In this document: positions 36,288 to 43,258 of the stretch, one piece after another
Position numbering within the stretch: position 1 is the stretch's first letter
Layout of the letters: each line of letters opens with the position of its first letter
From: Oscillospiraceae bacterium
GTDB taxonomy: Bacteria; Bacillota; Clostridia; Oscillospirales; Oscillospiraceae
Direction of reading: 5' to 3'
Assembly: GCA_910575815.1 (NCBI GenBank)
Contig: CAJTFN010000013.1
Location: forward strand, 1-64,000
DNA: 64,000 bases
The notes under the pieces: model-generated
Told to the model about the DNA's origin: nothing
Databases searched by the model: none
The model's input: the letters and a program-made list of their open reading frames with translations, nothing else
Program-made: the position numbers and the translations under genes

Positions 36288-36296
36288 TTTATACCA
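36288..36296 (-). promoter_or_regulatory. extended -10 promoter of the SLH-protein gene
   Basis: On the minus strand TGGTATAAA (36288-36296), about 55 bp before the start codon; I see no convincing -35. The rest of the 36233-36576 interval holds only this and the ilvE terminator. Confidence 0.5.
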
Positions 36297-36440
36297 TAAC
36301 GGAAACCGCCGCTTCATTCATGAACAAAATGTGAACAAGCGGCAACATTTTGGTATCAGATTCCCCGGTCTCCCGGGGGGCGGGAGGGGATTTTCCCCGG
36401 CTTTTGTCCCAAATAGAAGAACCCTGTCGAAGCCCTTTCA

Positions 36441-36483
36441 CCGAAAAAATCCCGTTCCGGGGTCCGGAAACAAAGGACCGGGG
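36441..36483 (-). terminator. probable terminator of ilvE
   Basis: On the minus strand, CCCCGGTCC/GGACCCCGG (9-bp stem, 9-nt loop) followed after 8 nt by TTTTTT. Another dyad (GGCGTATTCC/GGAATACGC, about 36503-36525) precedes it. Confidence 0.5.
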
Positions 36484-36576
36484 GTCCCCCCGTGGGCGCG
36501 TATTCCCGTGGAATACGCCCCGGAGGAAAACCCCCAGCCCGATTCGCGTTTCAAAACCGCCCTGCGGCGCAGATTC

Positions 36577-37653
36577 TCAGCCCTTGCACACGGGGACAAT
36601 CCAGCCCTTGGTGTCGGGGAGCTTGCCCCACTGGATGCCGGTCATGGTGTCGTAGAGCTTCTGGGTGACCTCGCCGATCTTCCCGTCGTTGATGAAGACC
36701 TTGTCGCCCTTCCAGTCCAGCTCCTTCACCGGGGAGATGACGGCGGCGGTGCCGGTGCCGAAGACCTCCTCCAGCTTGCCCTCGTGGCCGGCCTTCATCA
36801 CGTCGGCGATGTCCAGAGGACCTTCCACAACCTCATAGCCCCACTCCTGCAGCAGCTCAATGCAGCTGCGGCGGGTGACGCCGGGGAGCACCGTCCCGGT
36901 GCAGGCGGCGGTGTAAATCTTGCCGTCGATCTTGAACATGATGTTCATGCTGCCGACTTCCTCGACATACTTCTTCTCCACGCCGTCCAGCCACAGCACC
37001 TGGGCAAAGCCCTTCTGCTCCGCCAGCTCGCCGGCCTTGATGGAGGCGGCGTAGTTGCCGCCGCACTTGGTGAAGCCCGTGAGACCGGGGGCGGCGCGGA
37101 TGTACTCGTCCTCCACGTAGATGCGGACGGGGTCAATGCCCTCGGCGTAGTACGCGCCGGAGGGTGCGCAGATGATGCAGAAGGTGTATTTCTTGCTGGC
37201 GTGGACGCCCAGGCCCACGTCGGTGGCAATGACGAAGGGACGGATATACAGGGAAGCGCCGTCAATGTGGGGCACCCAGTCCTTCTCCACCTCCACCAGG
37301 GCCTTCACCGCCTGGACAAAGTCGTCCACGGGAATCTGGGGAATACACATACGGTCCGCGGAGTCCTGCATCCGCTGGCCGTTGCACTCCGGGCGGAAGA
37401 GTTGGATGTCGTTGGCCGCGGTGCGGTAGGCCTTCATGCCCTCGAAGAGCTCCTGGGCATAGTGGAACACCACCGTGGCGGGGTCCATCTGGAAGGGAGC
37501 GTAGGGAACGATCCGGGGATCGTGCCAGCCCTCGCCGGCGGTGTAGTCCATGAGGAACATGTGATCGGAGAAAAGCTTCGCGAAGCCCAGTTTGCTCTCG
37601 TCGGCCGGCTTGGCCTTGGGGGCGGTGGTTTTTGTGATTTTGATATCCAACAT
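36577..37653 (-). CDS. ilvE: branched-chain amino acid aminotransferase
   Basis: A 358-residue fold-type IV PLP aminotransferase of the class that includes eukaryotic BCATs (longer than the roughly 305-residue E. coli type). It has an FEGMKAYR motif, RMQDSADRMCIP, SLYIRPFVIA, the PLP lysine in GFTKCGGNYAAS, and the C-terminal FGTGTAAVISPV loop. It interconverts Val/Leu/Ile with their keto acids using glutamate/2-oxoglutarate. ATG 37653 follows AGGAG with 8-nt spacing. It has its own promoter and lies downstream of a 2-oxoacid oxidoreductase operon that could consume or produce the same keto acids. Confidence 0.95.
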   Translation of the reverse strand: MLDIKITKTTAPKAKPADESKLGFAKLFSDHMFLMDYTAGEGWHDPRIVPYAPFQMDPATVVFHYAQELFEGMKAYRTAANDIQLFRPECNGQRMQDSADRMCIPQIPVDDFVQAVKALVEVEKDWVPHIDGASLYIRPFVIATDVGLGVHASKKYTFCIICAPSGAYYAEGIDPVRIYVEDEYIRAAPGLTGFTKCGGNYAASIKAGELAEQKGFAQVLWLDGVEKKYVEEVGSMNIMFKIDGKIYTAACTGTVLPGVTRRSCIELLQEWGYEVVEGPLDIADVMKAGHEGKLEEVFGTGTAAVISPVKELDWKGDKVFINDGKIGEVTQKLYDTMTGIQWGKLPDTKGWIVPVCKG

Positions 37654-37757
37654 GGCGAACACTCCTATTTCGTATTTTGCATTTATGCATTTAGAAAGAA
37701 TGTAAAAGAATGAGCCCCTGCCGGGCGCTGCTTGGGTCTGGTTTCTCACTTTAAACG

Positions 37758-37786
37758 ATTATAAGCTTCCCCGGGGCCAAAGTCAA
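37758..37786 (-). promoter_or_regulatory. promoter of ilvE
   Basis: On the minus strand, TTGACT (37781-37786), 17-bp spacer, TATAAT (37758-37763), about 105 nt before the start codon. Confidence 0.85.
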
Positions 37787-37855
37787 TGGTTTTTCCGTTT
37801 GGGGAACGGCCGGAAACAGGGGAGGGGACTTCGCCCCTCCCCCGCGGTGCTTTTC

Positions 37856-38398
37856 TCAGGCGGACCTTCCGCACTCCATGCCCCGGTGCAGGGCTTTCAG
37901 GTTCAGCGGCACCAGCTTGGCCTTCTTGCCGGTGAACATCTCGGCGATCATAGTCTCGATGGTCTCCTGCTTCAACGCGCCGGTGGCGGCGACATAGGCT
38001 CCCAGCATGACCATATTGGCCACCTTGGAGTTGCCCAGCTCCGCCGCGATCTCGTCGCAGGGGACATAGACCGCCTTCACGTCCTCCCGGCTCACCTTGT
38101 CGGGAATGATGCTGCTGTTGACGAACACAGTGCCGCCGGGGGCCACGGCGGGCTCGAACTTGGCCAGGGCCGCCCGGTTCATGGCGATGATCTCGCTGGG
38201 ACTCTCCACCAAAGGCGCGCCGATGCGCTCATCGCTGATGATGACCGTGCAGTTGGCGGTGCCACCCCGCATCTCCGGGCCGTAAGAGGGGACCCAGGAC
38301 GCCTCCAGGTCTTCCACCACGGCGGCTTCCACCAGGTTCTTCCCGATGGACATGACGCCCTGGCCGCCGAAGCCGGACAGAATGACTTCCTTTTTCAT
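37856..38398 (-). CDS. 2-oxoacid:ferredoxin oxidoreductase, gamma subunit
   Basis: A 180-residue gamma subunit (POR_gamma domain): N-terminal [17 protein letters not shown], then [21 protein letters not shown], which is characteristic of 2-ketoisovalerate/2-oxoglutarate-type enzymes. With the upstream alpha, beta and ferredoxin subunits it makes an oxygen-sensitive complex that oxidises a 2-oxoacid to acyl-CoA while reducing ferredoxin. The start is 2 nt from the stop of the beta subunit gene. It is the last gene of the operon. Confidence 0.93.
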   Translation of the reverse strand: MKKEVILSGFGGQGVMSIGKNLVEAAVVEDLEASWVPSYGPEMRGGTANCTVIISDERIGAPLVESPSEIIAMNRAALAKFEPAVAPGGTVFVNSSIIPDKVSREDVKAVYVPCDEIAAELGNSKVANMVMLGAYVAATGALKQETIETMIAEMFTGKKAKLVPLNLKALHRGMECGRSA

Positions 38399-38399
38399 C

Positions 38400-39143
38400 T
38401 CACATCGCCTCCGTATCCTTGATGACGCCCAGGGGATAGTAAGCGGCCATGTTCTCCATCAGCCATTTGTTCGCCTCGTCGATCTCCATGCTCCAGTTGG
38501 TGGGACAGGCCGCCAAAACCTCGATAAAGGTGAAGCCATCCCCGGCCATTTGCCGCTGGAACGCCTTTTTCAGGGCCTTCTTGGTCTTGTTCAAATGGGG
38601 AATGTCCGTGACGCAGACCCGCTCGGCGTAGACACAGCCGTCCAGAGTGGCCAACATCTCCGCCACCCGGATGGGCATGCCCGCCTGCTCCCTGGTGCGG
38701 CCCAGGGGGGCGGTGGTGGCCTTCTGGCCGATGAGGGTAGTGGGGGCCATCTGGCCGCCGGTCATGCCGTAAATGGCGTTATTGATAAAGATGGTGGTAA
38801 ACTTCTCTCCCCGCATGGCGGCGTGGACAATCTCCGCCGCGCCGATGGAGGCCAGATCCCCGTCGCCCTGATAGGTGAAGACGGGCTGGTCCGGGTGGGT
38901 GCGCTTCACCGCGGTCGCCACCGCCGGAGCCCGGCCGTGGGCGGCCTCAATGGTGTCAAAGGAGAAATAGTTCCCGGCGAAGACGGCGCAGCCCACAGGG
39001 CAGATGCCGATGGCGGTTCCCAGGGCGTCCATCTCCTCCAGGACCTCGCCAATGAGCTTATGTACGATGCCGTGGCTGCATCCGGGGCAGTAGTGGAGCT
39101 CCGTGTCCTGGAGGCCCTTGGTCTTCTGATAAATCGTCGTCAT
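38400..39143 (-). CDS. 2-oxoacid:ferredoxin oxidoreductase, beta (TPP-binding) subunit
   Basis: A 247-residue thiamine diphosphate-binding subunit. Cysteines in HYCPGCSHGIVHKL start the domain, and the TPP/Mg motif is YQGDGDLASIGAAEIVHAA ... NNAIYGMTGGQMAPTT (GDGD ... NN). ATG 39143 follows GGAGG; longer in-frame starts lie inside the alpha gene. It sits directly after the alpha subunit gene. Sequence style is that of VorA/KorB-type proteins. Confidence 0.94.
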   Translation of the reverse strand: MTTIYQKTKGLQDTELHYCPGCSHGIVHKLIGEVLEEMDALGTAIGICPVGCAVFAGNYFSFDTIEAAHGRAPAVATAVKRTHPDQPVFTYQGDGDLASIGAAEIVHAAMRGEKFTTIFINNAIYGMTGGQMAPTTLIGQKATTAPLGRTREQAGMPIRVAEMLATLDGCVYAERVCVTDIPHLNKTKKALKKAFQRQMAGDGFTFIEVLAACPTNWSMEIDEANKWLMENMAAYYPLGVIKDTEAM

Positions 39144-39144
39144 G

Positions 39145-40212
39145 TCACTTGACCTCCTTCCAGGCTTCCAGCGCGGCTCCTTCGACCTCGGACACATGGG
39201 GAATCGCGCCGCCGCAGCGGCCATAGAACCGCACGGGCTTCCGCTCCGCCACCGCCAGATGCACATCGTCCAGCATCTGGCCCAGGCTCATTTCCACATC
39301 CAGGAAGACCTTTACGCTCTCCCGGGCGGCAATCTCTCTCAGTCGGGCGTAGGGATAGGGCCACACGGTAATGGGGCGGAAGACGCCGGCCTTGATGCCC
39401 TGCTTGCGCAGGTTCTCCGCCGCGGTCTGGGCCACCCGGGAGGGGGTGCCGTAGGCCACCAAAACCACCTCGGCGTCGTCCAGCAGAATCTCCTCCCAGC
39501 GGCACTCGTTCTTCTCCATCTCCGCCGTCTTCTTGGCCAGGTCCAGGTTGTGGGCCTCACAGGCGGGAGCGTCGATCAGCAGGGAGGTGATGAAGTTGTT
39601 GTGGTCCCGGCTTCCCCGGCCACAGGCGGCCCAGGTCTTCTCCGGCAGAGGCCGGGGGGTGCGCTCCTTCCAGACAATGGGCTCCATCATCTGGCCGATG
39701 AGGCCGTCCGCCAGCAGGACCACGGGGTTGCGGTACTGATCGGCAATGTCAAAGGCCTCCTGGGTCAGATCCACCGCCTCCTGAATGTTGGCGGGGGCCA
39801 GGGTGACGGTGCGGTAGTCGCCATTGCCGCCGCCCCGGGTGGCCTGGAAATAATCCCCCTGGGCGGGCTGGATGGACCCCAGGCCCGGGCCGCCCCGCAT
39901 GACGTTCACCACCACGGCGGGCAGCTGGCAGGCAGCCATGTAGCTGATGCCCTCCTGCTTCAGGCTGACGCCGGGGGAGGAGGAGGAGGTCATGGCCCGG
40001 ACGCCGGAGGCCGCCGCGCCGTACACCATGTTGACGGCGGCCACCTCGGACTCGGCCTGGACGAAGACGCCGCCTCTCTGGGGCATATGGAGGGACATGT
40101 ACTCGGGAATTTCGTTCTGAGGGGTGATGGGATAGCCGAAGAAGCAGCGGCAGCCCGCCCGGATGGCGGCCTCAGCGATGGCCTCGCTGCCCTTCCAAAT
40201 TTCTCGTTTCAT
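39145..40212 (-). CDS. 2-oxoacid:ferredoxin oxidoreductase, alpha subunit (VorB-like)
   Basis: A 355-residue pyrimidine-binding subunit, of the type annotated 3-methyl-2-oxobutanoate dehydrogenase subunit VorB. It starts with KGSEAIAEAAIRAGCRCFFGYPITPQ-type sequence, followed by TSSSSPGVSLKQEGISYMA, RGGPGLGSIQPAQGDYFQ and the C-terminal VFLDVEMSLGQMLDDV. The substrate preference (isovalerate-type, 2-oxoglutarate or aromatic) cannot be fixed by reading, but the neighbouring ilvE favours branched-chain keto acids. It lies between the ferredoxin and beta genes. Confidence 0.93.
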   Translation of the reverse strand: MKREIWKGSEAIAEAAIRAGCRCFFGYPITPQNEIPEYMSLHMPQRGGVFVQAESEVAAVNMVYGAAASGVRAMTSSSSPGVSLKQEGISYMAACQLPAVVVNVMRGGPGLGSIQPAQGDYFQATRGGGNGDYRTVTLAPANIQEAVDLTQEAFDIADQYRNPVVLLADGLIGQMMEPIVWKERTPRPLPEKTWAACGRGSRDHNNFITSLLIDAPACEAHNLDLAKKTAEMEKNECRWEEILLDDAEVVLVAYGTPSRVAQTAAENLRKQGIKAGVFRPITVWPYPYARLREIAARESVKVFLDVEMSLGQMLDDVHLAVAERKPVRFYGRCGGAIPHVSEVEGAALEAWKEVK

Positions 40213-40228
40213 GGGACCCAGCTCCTTT

Positions 40229-40438
40229 TCAGTCTTTTTGGATGGTGATAATGGAATCAGGGCACATCTTCGCGCAGCTGGCGCAGCCGATGCAGGCGGC
40301 CTCGTCCGTGCAGGACGCGGGATGATAGCCCTTCACGTTGGTGCCGCCGTCCAGGGCCAGGATGTGCTTCGGGCAGGCGGTGACGCAGAGCCCGCAGCCC
40401 TTGCAGCGGTCCTGACAGAAGGTAAGGTGAATTGCCAT
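40229..40438 (-). CDS. 2[4Fe-4S] ferredoxin-type delta subunit of the 2-oxoacid oxidoreductase
   Basis: A 69-residue protein with two cluster motifs, CKGCGLCVTACP and CIGCASCAKMCP, separated by an insertion carrying one more Cys (HPASCTDEAAC). It relays electrons from the TPP subunit to external ferredoxin. ATG 40438 follows AAAGGAG. First structural subunit of the complex, 16 nt before the alpha gene. Confidence 0.93.
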   Translation of the reverse strand: MAIHLTFCQDRCKGCGLCVTACPKHILALDGGTNVKGYHPASCTDEAACIGCASCAKMCPDSIITIQKD

Positions 40439-40530
40439 GGTTCAAAATCTCCTTTCCTTTGATCGTTGAAACGCGCGGGCGCCGGGGAAAACCCCGGACC
40501 GCGCTTTCTGACAGATTCCGTTTCGCCGGT

Positions 40531-41199
40531 TCATTCCCAGGGTTTTTTCATCCGGATCTCAATGGGAAAGAGGGTCAGGTTCTCCAGCTGGTCCCGAAAG
40601 CGGGCTTCCGCCACGTGGCAGACCACGGGGACGCCGGTTAACCGGGAGACCTCCTCCGCCAAAGCCGCTCCCTGCCGGACCTCCTCCGGCGTGGTTTCGC
40701 CGCAGAGATGGGTGTTGTTCACAAGGCCCGTGCAGACCAGGCCGGCGACGGCTTCAATCTCCCGGAGATACCGGGCGCTGCTCTCCGCCGTGCGGACCTC
40801 GGGGCGGTTCCCGTTGACCACGTAGAGAAGCTGGTAATCCTCCCCCAGAATCCTGGGCCGGTACCGGGCCAGCACCCGGGCACCGGTGGGATCCCCGCCG
40901 ACGTCCAGCACGCCCCGGACGCTCCGGTCCTCCAGCACGGCGTGGAGCTCCGCCGGGAGGGCGGGCACATCCGCGTCGGCCAGGGCCTGGGAAGTGGCGA
41001 CCAGCCGGACCCCCGCCTCCTCCAGCAAAGAGCGGCGCTCCCGGCTGCGGAAGTAGGGATTTACGATGTCCAGATCCGCCAGGGCCACCGGCCGGCCCTC
41101 CTTCGCCAGGGCCAGGGCCAGGTTGACGGAAAACTCGGTTTTGCCAGTGCCGTAATGTCCGGTGACAATGGTGAGCCGGTGGGGGAAACAGGCAAGCAA
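40531..41199 (-). CDS. P-loop ATPase (MinD/ParA-like) at the head of the oxidoreductase operon
   Basis: A 222-residue SIMIBI-class NTPase: Walker A GHYGTGKTEF (about residues 14-23), DLDIVNPYFRSRE (switch-like Asp), a RGVLDVGGDPTGARVL Walker B segment and a NNTHLCG motif. The start is TTG at 41199 with GGAGGGAG upstream. The role is unknown. Position as first gene of the 2-oxoacid:ferredoxin oxidoreductase operon, 92 nt before the ferredoxin subunit, suggests a maturation or cofactor-related job. Its promoter faces the GntR-family gene. Confidence 0.75.
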   Translation of the reverse strand: MLACFPHRLTIVTGHYGTGKTEFSVNLALALAKEGRPVALADLDIVNPYFRSRERRSLLEEAGVRLVATSQALADADVPALPAELHAVLEDRSVRGVLDVGGDPTGARVLARYRPRILGEDYQLLYVVNGNRPEVRTAESSARYLREIEAVAGLVCTGLVNNTHLCGETTPEEVRQGAALAEEVSRLTGVPVVCHVAEARFRDQLENLTLFPIEIRMKKPWE

Positions 41200-41231
41200 G
41201 GGACTCCCTCCCTCCTGGTGTAATCCACAGG

Positions 41232-41255
41232 TTGTCTATTTTACAATACGTTGTA
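41232..41255. promoter_or_regulatory. candidate GntR/FadR-type operator
   Basis: Two overlapping dyads, TTGT-N7-ACAA (41232-41246) and TACAA-N4-TTGTA (41242-41255), lie just downstream of the -10 of the oxidoreductase operon promoter (minus strand). TTGT/ACAA half-sites are of the kind bound by FadR-subfamily regulators, and such a gene is divergent. Repression by blocking clearance is an inference. Confidence 0.45.
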
Positions 41256-41262
41256 TGATGTC

Positions 41263-41291
41263 ATTTTATACTAAATCACATATGCTGTCAA
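41263..41291 (-). promoter_or_regulatory. promoter of the oxidoreductase operon
   Basis: On the minus strand, TTGACA (41286-41291), 17-bp spacer, TAAAAT (41263-41268). Its -35 is 8 bp from the -35 of the divergent GntR-gene promoter. Confidence 0.85.
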
Positions 41292-41299
41292 GAGCCTCC

Positions 41300-41328
41300 T
41301 TGTTTTTTTTGAAAAAAGGCGGTATAGT
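41300..41328 (+). promoter_or_regulatory. promoter of the GntR-family gene
   Basis: TTGTTT (41300-41305), 17-bp spacer with T- and A-tracts, TATAGT (41323-41328). The leader to the start codon is about 245 nt and shows no gene. Confidence 0.6.
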
Positions 41329-41579
41329 ATAGGCAATCCCCTTTGAAGCGGCGCGGAGGCCGGTTTTTTCCCTGAGACGCGCCCCTATTCCCATCCGGGA
41401 AAGACGGCGGGCCCTTGGCCGGCACGCGGGGACCATGGAAATGTTGTAAGAAGCCAGACAGATACCTTTGGCCGGATACGCGGCGGCGGACAGAAAAGAG
41501 TCTCAAGGGCCTTTCGGCGGCGCGGCTATGAATCAGGAAATACCGTCCGGCAGGTTCCGCCGGGGAATGGAGGAGAGCC

Positions 41580-42260
41580 ATGGAAGGCAAGCGCGCCAAG
41601 CTGTCGGAGCAGACGGCGGACCGTATGTACGAATGGATTGTGGAGGAGCGCCGCTATCCTCCGGGGAGCAAGCTTCCCAACGAGAACGAGCTCAGCGAGG
41701 CCGTGGGCGTCAGCCGCACCACCCTGCGGGAGGCCATCTCCTTCCTGGTGGCCCAGGGGGTGCTGGACATCCGCCGGGGAAAGGGCACCTTCGTGGCGGA
41801 AAATCTCCCCGCTCCCGGGGTGGACCTGACGGCCCTGGCGGGTATTCGCTCCCGGGTGCGGGCCAAAGACCTTTTTGAGATGCGCCTGATTTTCGAGCCC
41901 GCCACCGTGGCGCTGGCCTGCCAGCGGGCCAGCGACGAGGAGCTGGAGCAGATCCGCAAAAAGGCCCGGCGGGTGGAGCGCATCGCCGCCGAGGGGGGGA
42001 ACTGGCCTCTGGCGGACCAGGAGTTCCACTGGGCCATTATTCGGGCCTCCCACAACGAGTATATGCGGCGGCTGTACCCCATCATCAACAGCGCCGTAGA
42101 CGAAATCATGCAAATCTCCCCCAGCCGCCAGCAGATGCAGGACATCGCCCTGGGGGATAACCTGCTGATTCTGGACTTTCTTCTGAAACGGGACGAGGCC
42201 GGAGCCCGCTACGCCATGAGTATTCATATCAAGCATCTTATCAATACCCTTCACGAGTGA
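41580..42260 (+). CDS. GntR-family transcriptional regulator, FadR subfamily
   Basis: A 226-residue regulator. Residues 1-75 are the GntR winged helix (RMYEWIVEERRYPPGSKLPN, VSRTTLREAISFL, GVLDIRRGKGTFV). The C-terminal all-helical FCD domain senses a small acid; its candidate metal ligands are the Asp/His in LADQEFHW and the histidines in SHNEYMRR and SIHIKHL. ATG 41580 follows GGAGGAG. Divergent orientation to the 2-oxoacid oxidoreductase operon makes that operon its probable target; the cstA cluster downstream is an alternative. Confidence 0.93.
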   Translation: MEGKRAKLSEQTADRMYEWIVEERRYPPGSKLPNENELSEAVGVSRTTLREAISFLVAQGVLDIRRGKGTFVAENLPAPGVDLTALAGIRSRVRAKDLFEMRLIFEPATVALACQRASDEELEQIRKKARRVERIAAEGGNWPLADQEFHWAIIRASHNEYMRRLYPIINSAVDEIMQISPSRQQMQDIALGDNLLILDFLLKRDEAGARYAMSIHIKHLINTLHE

Positions 42261-42288
42261 GGGGGCCACTCCCTGCTTCTATAAAGCT

Positions 42289-42326
42289 AAAGCACCGCCT
42301 CCCTGAAACAGGGAGGCGGTGCTTTT
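42289..42326 (+). terminator. strong intrinsic terminator of the GntR-family gene
   Basis: AAAGCACCGCCTCCCTG with CAGGGAGGCGGTGCTTTT, a 3-nt loop and a perfect stem ending in TTTT. Confidence 0.95.
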
Positions 42327-42520
42327 CTCCGTCAAATGCGCAGGGAAGCCCCTCTGAAAATTACTCCCCCGGCCCGCGCCGGACGGCGGAACAAACGCGC
42401 ATCCTCCACAAATGTACCGGCATTTTCCATAAATCTCAGCCTTATTTTTTATCTGTATTGCCACTTGTTTTTTGTTTCAGCCTCGTTCCTCTTGCCGAAA
42501 GTCACAATTCCTCTGGGGCT

Positions 42521-42549
42521 ATTCACAAATTGTACACAAATTTGTGAAT
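42521..42549. promoter_or_regulatory. perfect 11-7-11 palindrome (candidate operator)
   Basis: ATTCACAAATT-GTACACA-AATTTGTGAAT, perfectly symmetric arms, ending 6 bp before the -35 of the promoter for the 42691-cstA cluster. The position is suited to an activator, or to a repressor competing with polymerase. Half-sites resemble neither Rex (TTGTGAA-N4-TTCACAA has the opposite orientation) nor CRP. Confidence 0.7.
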
Positions 42550-42555
42550 ACCCTC

Positions 42556-42584
42556 TTAACAAATCGGATTCAGGGGTGTATAAT
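42556..42584 (+). promoter_or_regulatory. promoter of the 42691-cstA cluster
   Basis: TTAACA (42556-42561), 17-bp spacer, TATAAT (42579-42584). The leader of about 100 nt contains a small hairpin (CCCGTTTCC...). The rest of 42327-42520 shows no gene. Confidence 0.8.
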
Positions 42585-42690
42585 GCTTTCGCAAGGTGGG
42601 TTTTTTTGGAACTGCCGCCGGGAAACGGGGCCCCGTTTCCCATCGTCCCGGAGTATCCGGGACGATGACGCCATTTGAAGGAGGGCCGGT

Positions 42691-43203
42691 ATGGAGAATA
42701 CCCCCCAGGCCTGTCTGGAGAAGCTGCTGAACGCCTATTCCCACAACTACGACCTTACCTCCAACGTGGAGGAGGAGGGCGTCGTCTATCCCGCCATGGC
42801 CCATTACTACCTGCGGGATGAGCACTACCTGATCCGCCGGGATAAGCAGTTCTATGCCACGGAGCAGCACGACTACACCTACTTCTACCTGGCCGGGCAG
42901 CTGAGCGCCGCCCAGGCCCGGGAGCTGCTGGACCGGACCCTGAAGGTCGGAATGGCTCAGATCAAGCCCCACAAGGAGCATATGTGCTCCTATGTCACCC
43001 TGGTGGTCCTGGCGGAGACCATCGACCCGGAGGCGCAGAAGCTCTTGAAGCGGACCCGCTTCCACAAAAATTTCAGGCTGGCGCTCCACGGCTGGATGGA
43101 GTACCACATAGCGGCTATGGAATGTTCCACTGGGAGCTTCCTCTCCAATCCAGCCGGGAGGGAAGCGCGCAAAACCCTGGAGGCAAATTTCGCCCCCAAA
43201 TGA
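42691..43203 (+). CDS. hypothetical protein upstream of cstA (170 aa)
   Basis: A 170-residue soluble protein of unknown function, with no signal peptide or membrane segment. It is rich in aromatic and His residues (AMAHYYLRDEHYLIRRDKQF, HDYTYFYLAGQ, KPHKEHMCSYV), mostly helical, without a motif I recognise. ATG 42691 follows GGAGGG. It is 55 nt upstream of cstA, behind a shared promoter and palindrome, so co-expression with the transporter is likely. A sensor, adaptor or helper of the transporter would fit but is guesswork. Confidence 0.75.
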   Translation: MENTPQACLEKLLNAYSHNYDLTSNVEEEGVVYPAMAHYYLRDEHYLIRRDKQFYATEQHDYTYFYLAGQLSAAQARELLDRTLKVGMAQIKPHKEHMCSYVTLVVLAETIDPEAQKLLKRTRFHKNFRLALHGWMEYHIAAMECSTGSFLSNPAGREARKTLEANFAPK

Positions 43204-43258
43204 CCCCGGAGGCGGTCCGCCTCCAAACAAAGAATCATGAAAGAGGGAGAGTGTTTTC

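Noticed and set aside
42521..42549. Rex or CRP operator at the cstA palindrome
   Set aside because: Rex needs TTGTGAA-N4-TTCACAA and CRP TGTGA-N6-TCACA; here the half-sites are in the opposite order with a 7-bp centre.
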